Assembly (NCBI GenBank): GCA_963715405.1
Contig: OY970239.1
Span: forward strand, 496,001 to 560,000
Direction of reading: 5' to 3'
DNA: 64,000 nucleotides
DNA from: JALZKA01 sp963715405
Lineage (GTDB): Bacteria > Actinomycetota > Thermoleophilia > Solirubrobacterales > 70-9
The position numbers were made by a program, and so were the translations under genes. The notes beneath the pieces were generated by a model. The model had not been told where the DNA came from. It was given only the letters and a program-made list of their open reading frames with translations, and searched no databases. Shown in pieces: positions 63,971 to 64,000 of the stretch (the stretch's first letter is position 1; every line of letters begins with the position of its first letter).

Positions 63971-64000
63971 GGTGCGCCGACGACCCTGATCGAGCCCCTC

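Overview
The window is high-GC bacterial DNA. Gene content points to Actinomycetota, most likely a Thermoleophilia-type lineage (Gaiella/Solirubrobacter-like); this placement is inferred. The grounds are a six-gene mce cluster, an ECF sigma factor fused to a membrane-anchored zinc-binding anti-sigma region, the gene orders metG-tatD-rsmA-ispE and glmU-prs-rplY-pth-mfd-mazG-eno-ftsB, and TANNNT -10 boxes sitting a few bases before many start codons (leaderless transcription).

Layout. 1-952: end of a ROK sugar kinase, then rsmI. 1176-9955: six consecutive mce genes (lipid-uptake type). 10124-11060: a secreted protein and a terminator. The frames from about 1.4 to 12.5 kb, including essential metG, are broken by many single-base insertions and deletions although the proteins read through in pieces; everything after 12.7 kb is clean, so a local sequence-quality problem is the likeliest cause. 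11190-18086: metG, two membrane proteins, tatD, rsmA, ispE and a DedA-PAP2 fusion. 18149-22122: PucR-type regulator, tRNA-Gln, glmU, prs. 22124-32860: a housekeeping run (glycerophosphodiesterase, ribosomal L25, pth, enoyl-CoA hydratase, mfd, PPIase, mazG, eno, ftsB).

32943-43820 is an accessory surface-glycan locus: two large polytopic GT-C-like proteins, two tandem paralogous sulfotransferases, a GT28-like glycosyltransferase, a third sulfotransferase and a Wzx-like flippase. Together they look like a pathway for a sulfated exopolysaccharide or glycolipid. 43838-51248: an Arg-rich protein, csrA, a nuclease, class I aldolase, a GCS2 ligase, a zinc-ribbon rhomboid-like protein lacking the catalytic serine, methyltransferase, GNAT and UPF0173 hydrolase. 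51493-54337: a NarL-type response regulator and sensorless kinase converging on the sigma/anti-sigma fusion. 54418-63970: tRNA-Leu, SRPBCC protein, aldehyde dehydrogenase, two cell-surface proteins, a membrane adenylate/guanylate cyclase, a ThDP enzyme, a Cys-repeat secreted protein, GNAT and a multicopper oxidase.

The most unusual signal is two families of short perfect palindromes with a single central A/T, GGGGTCWGACCCC and GGTGCCAGGYACC. They recur at about ten loci between 18 and 51 kb, both between genes and inside frames, where they are translated as variable insertions in MazG, Mfd and both GT-C-like proteins, form the N-terminus of one sulfotransferase and supply the stop codon of another gene. 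No stretch longer than about 250 bases lacks a gene.
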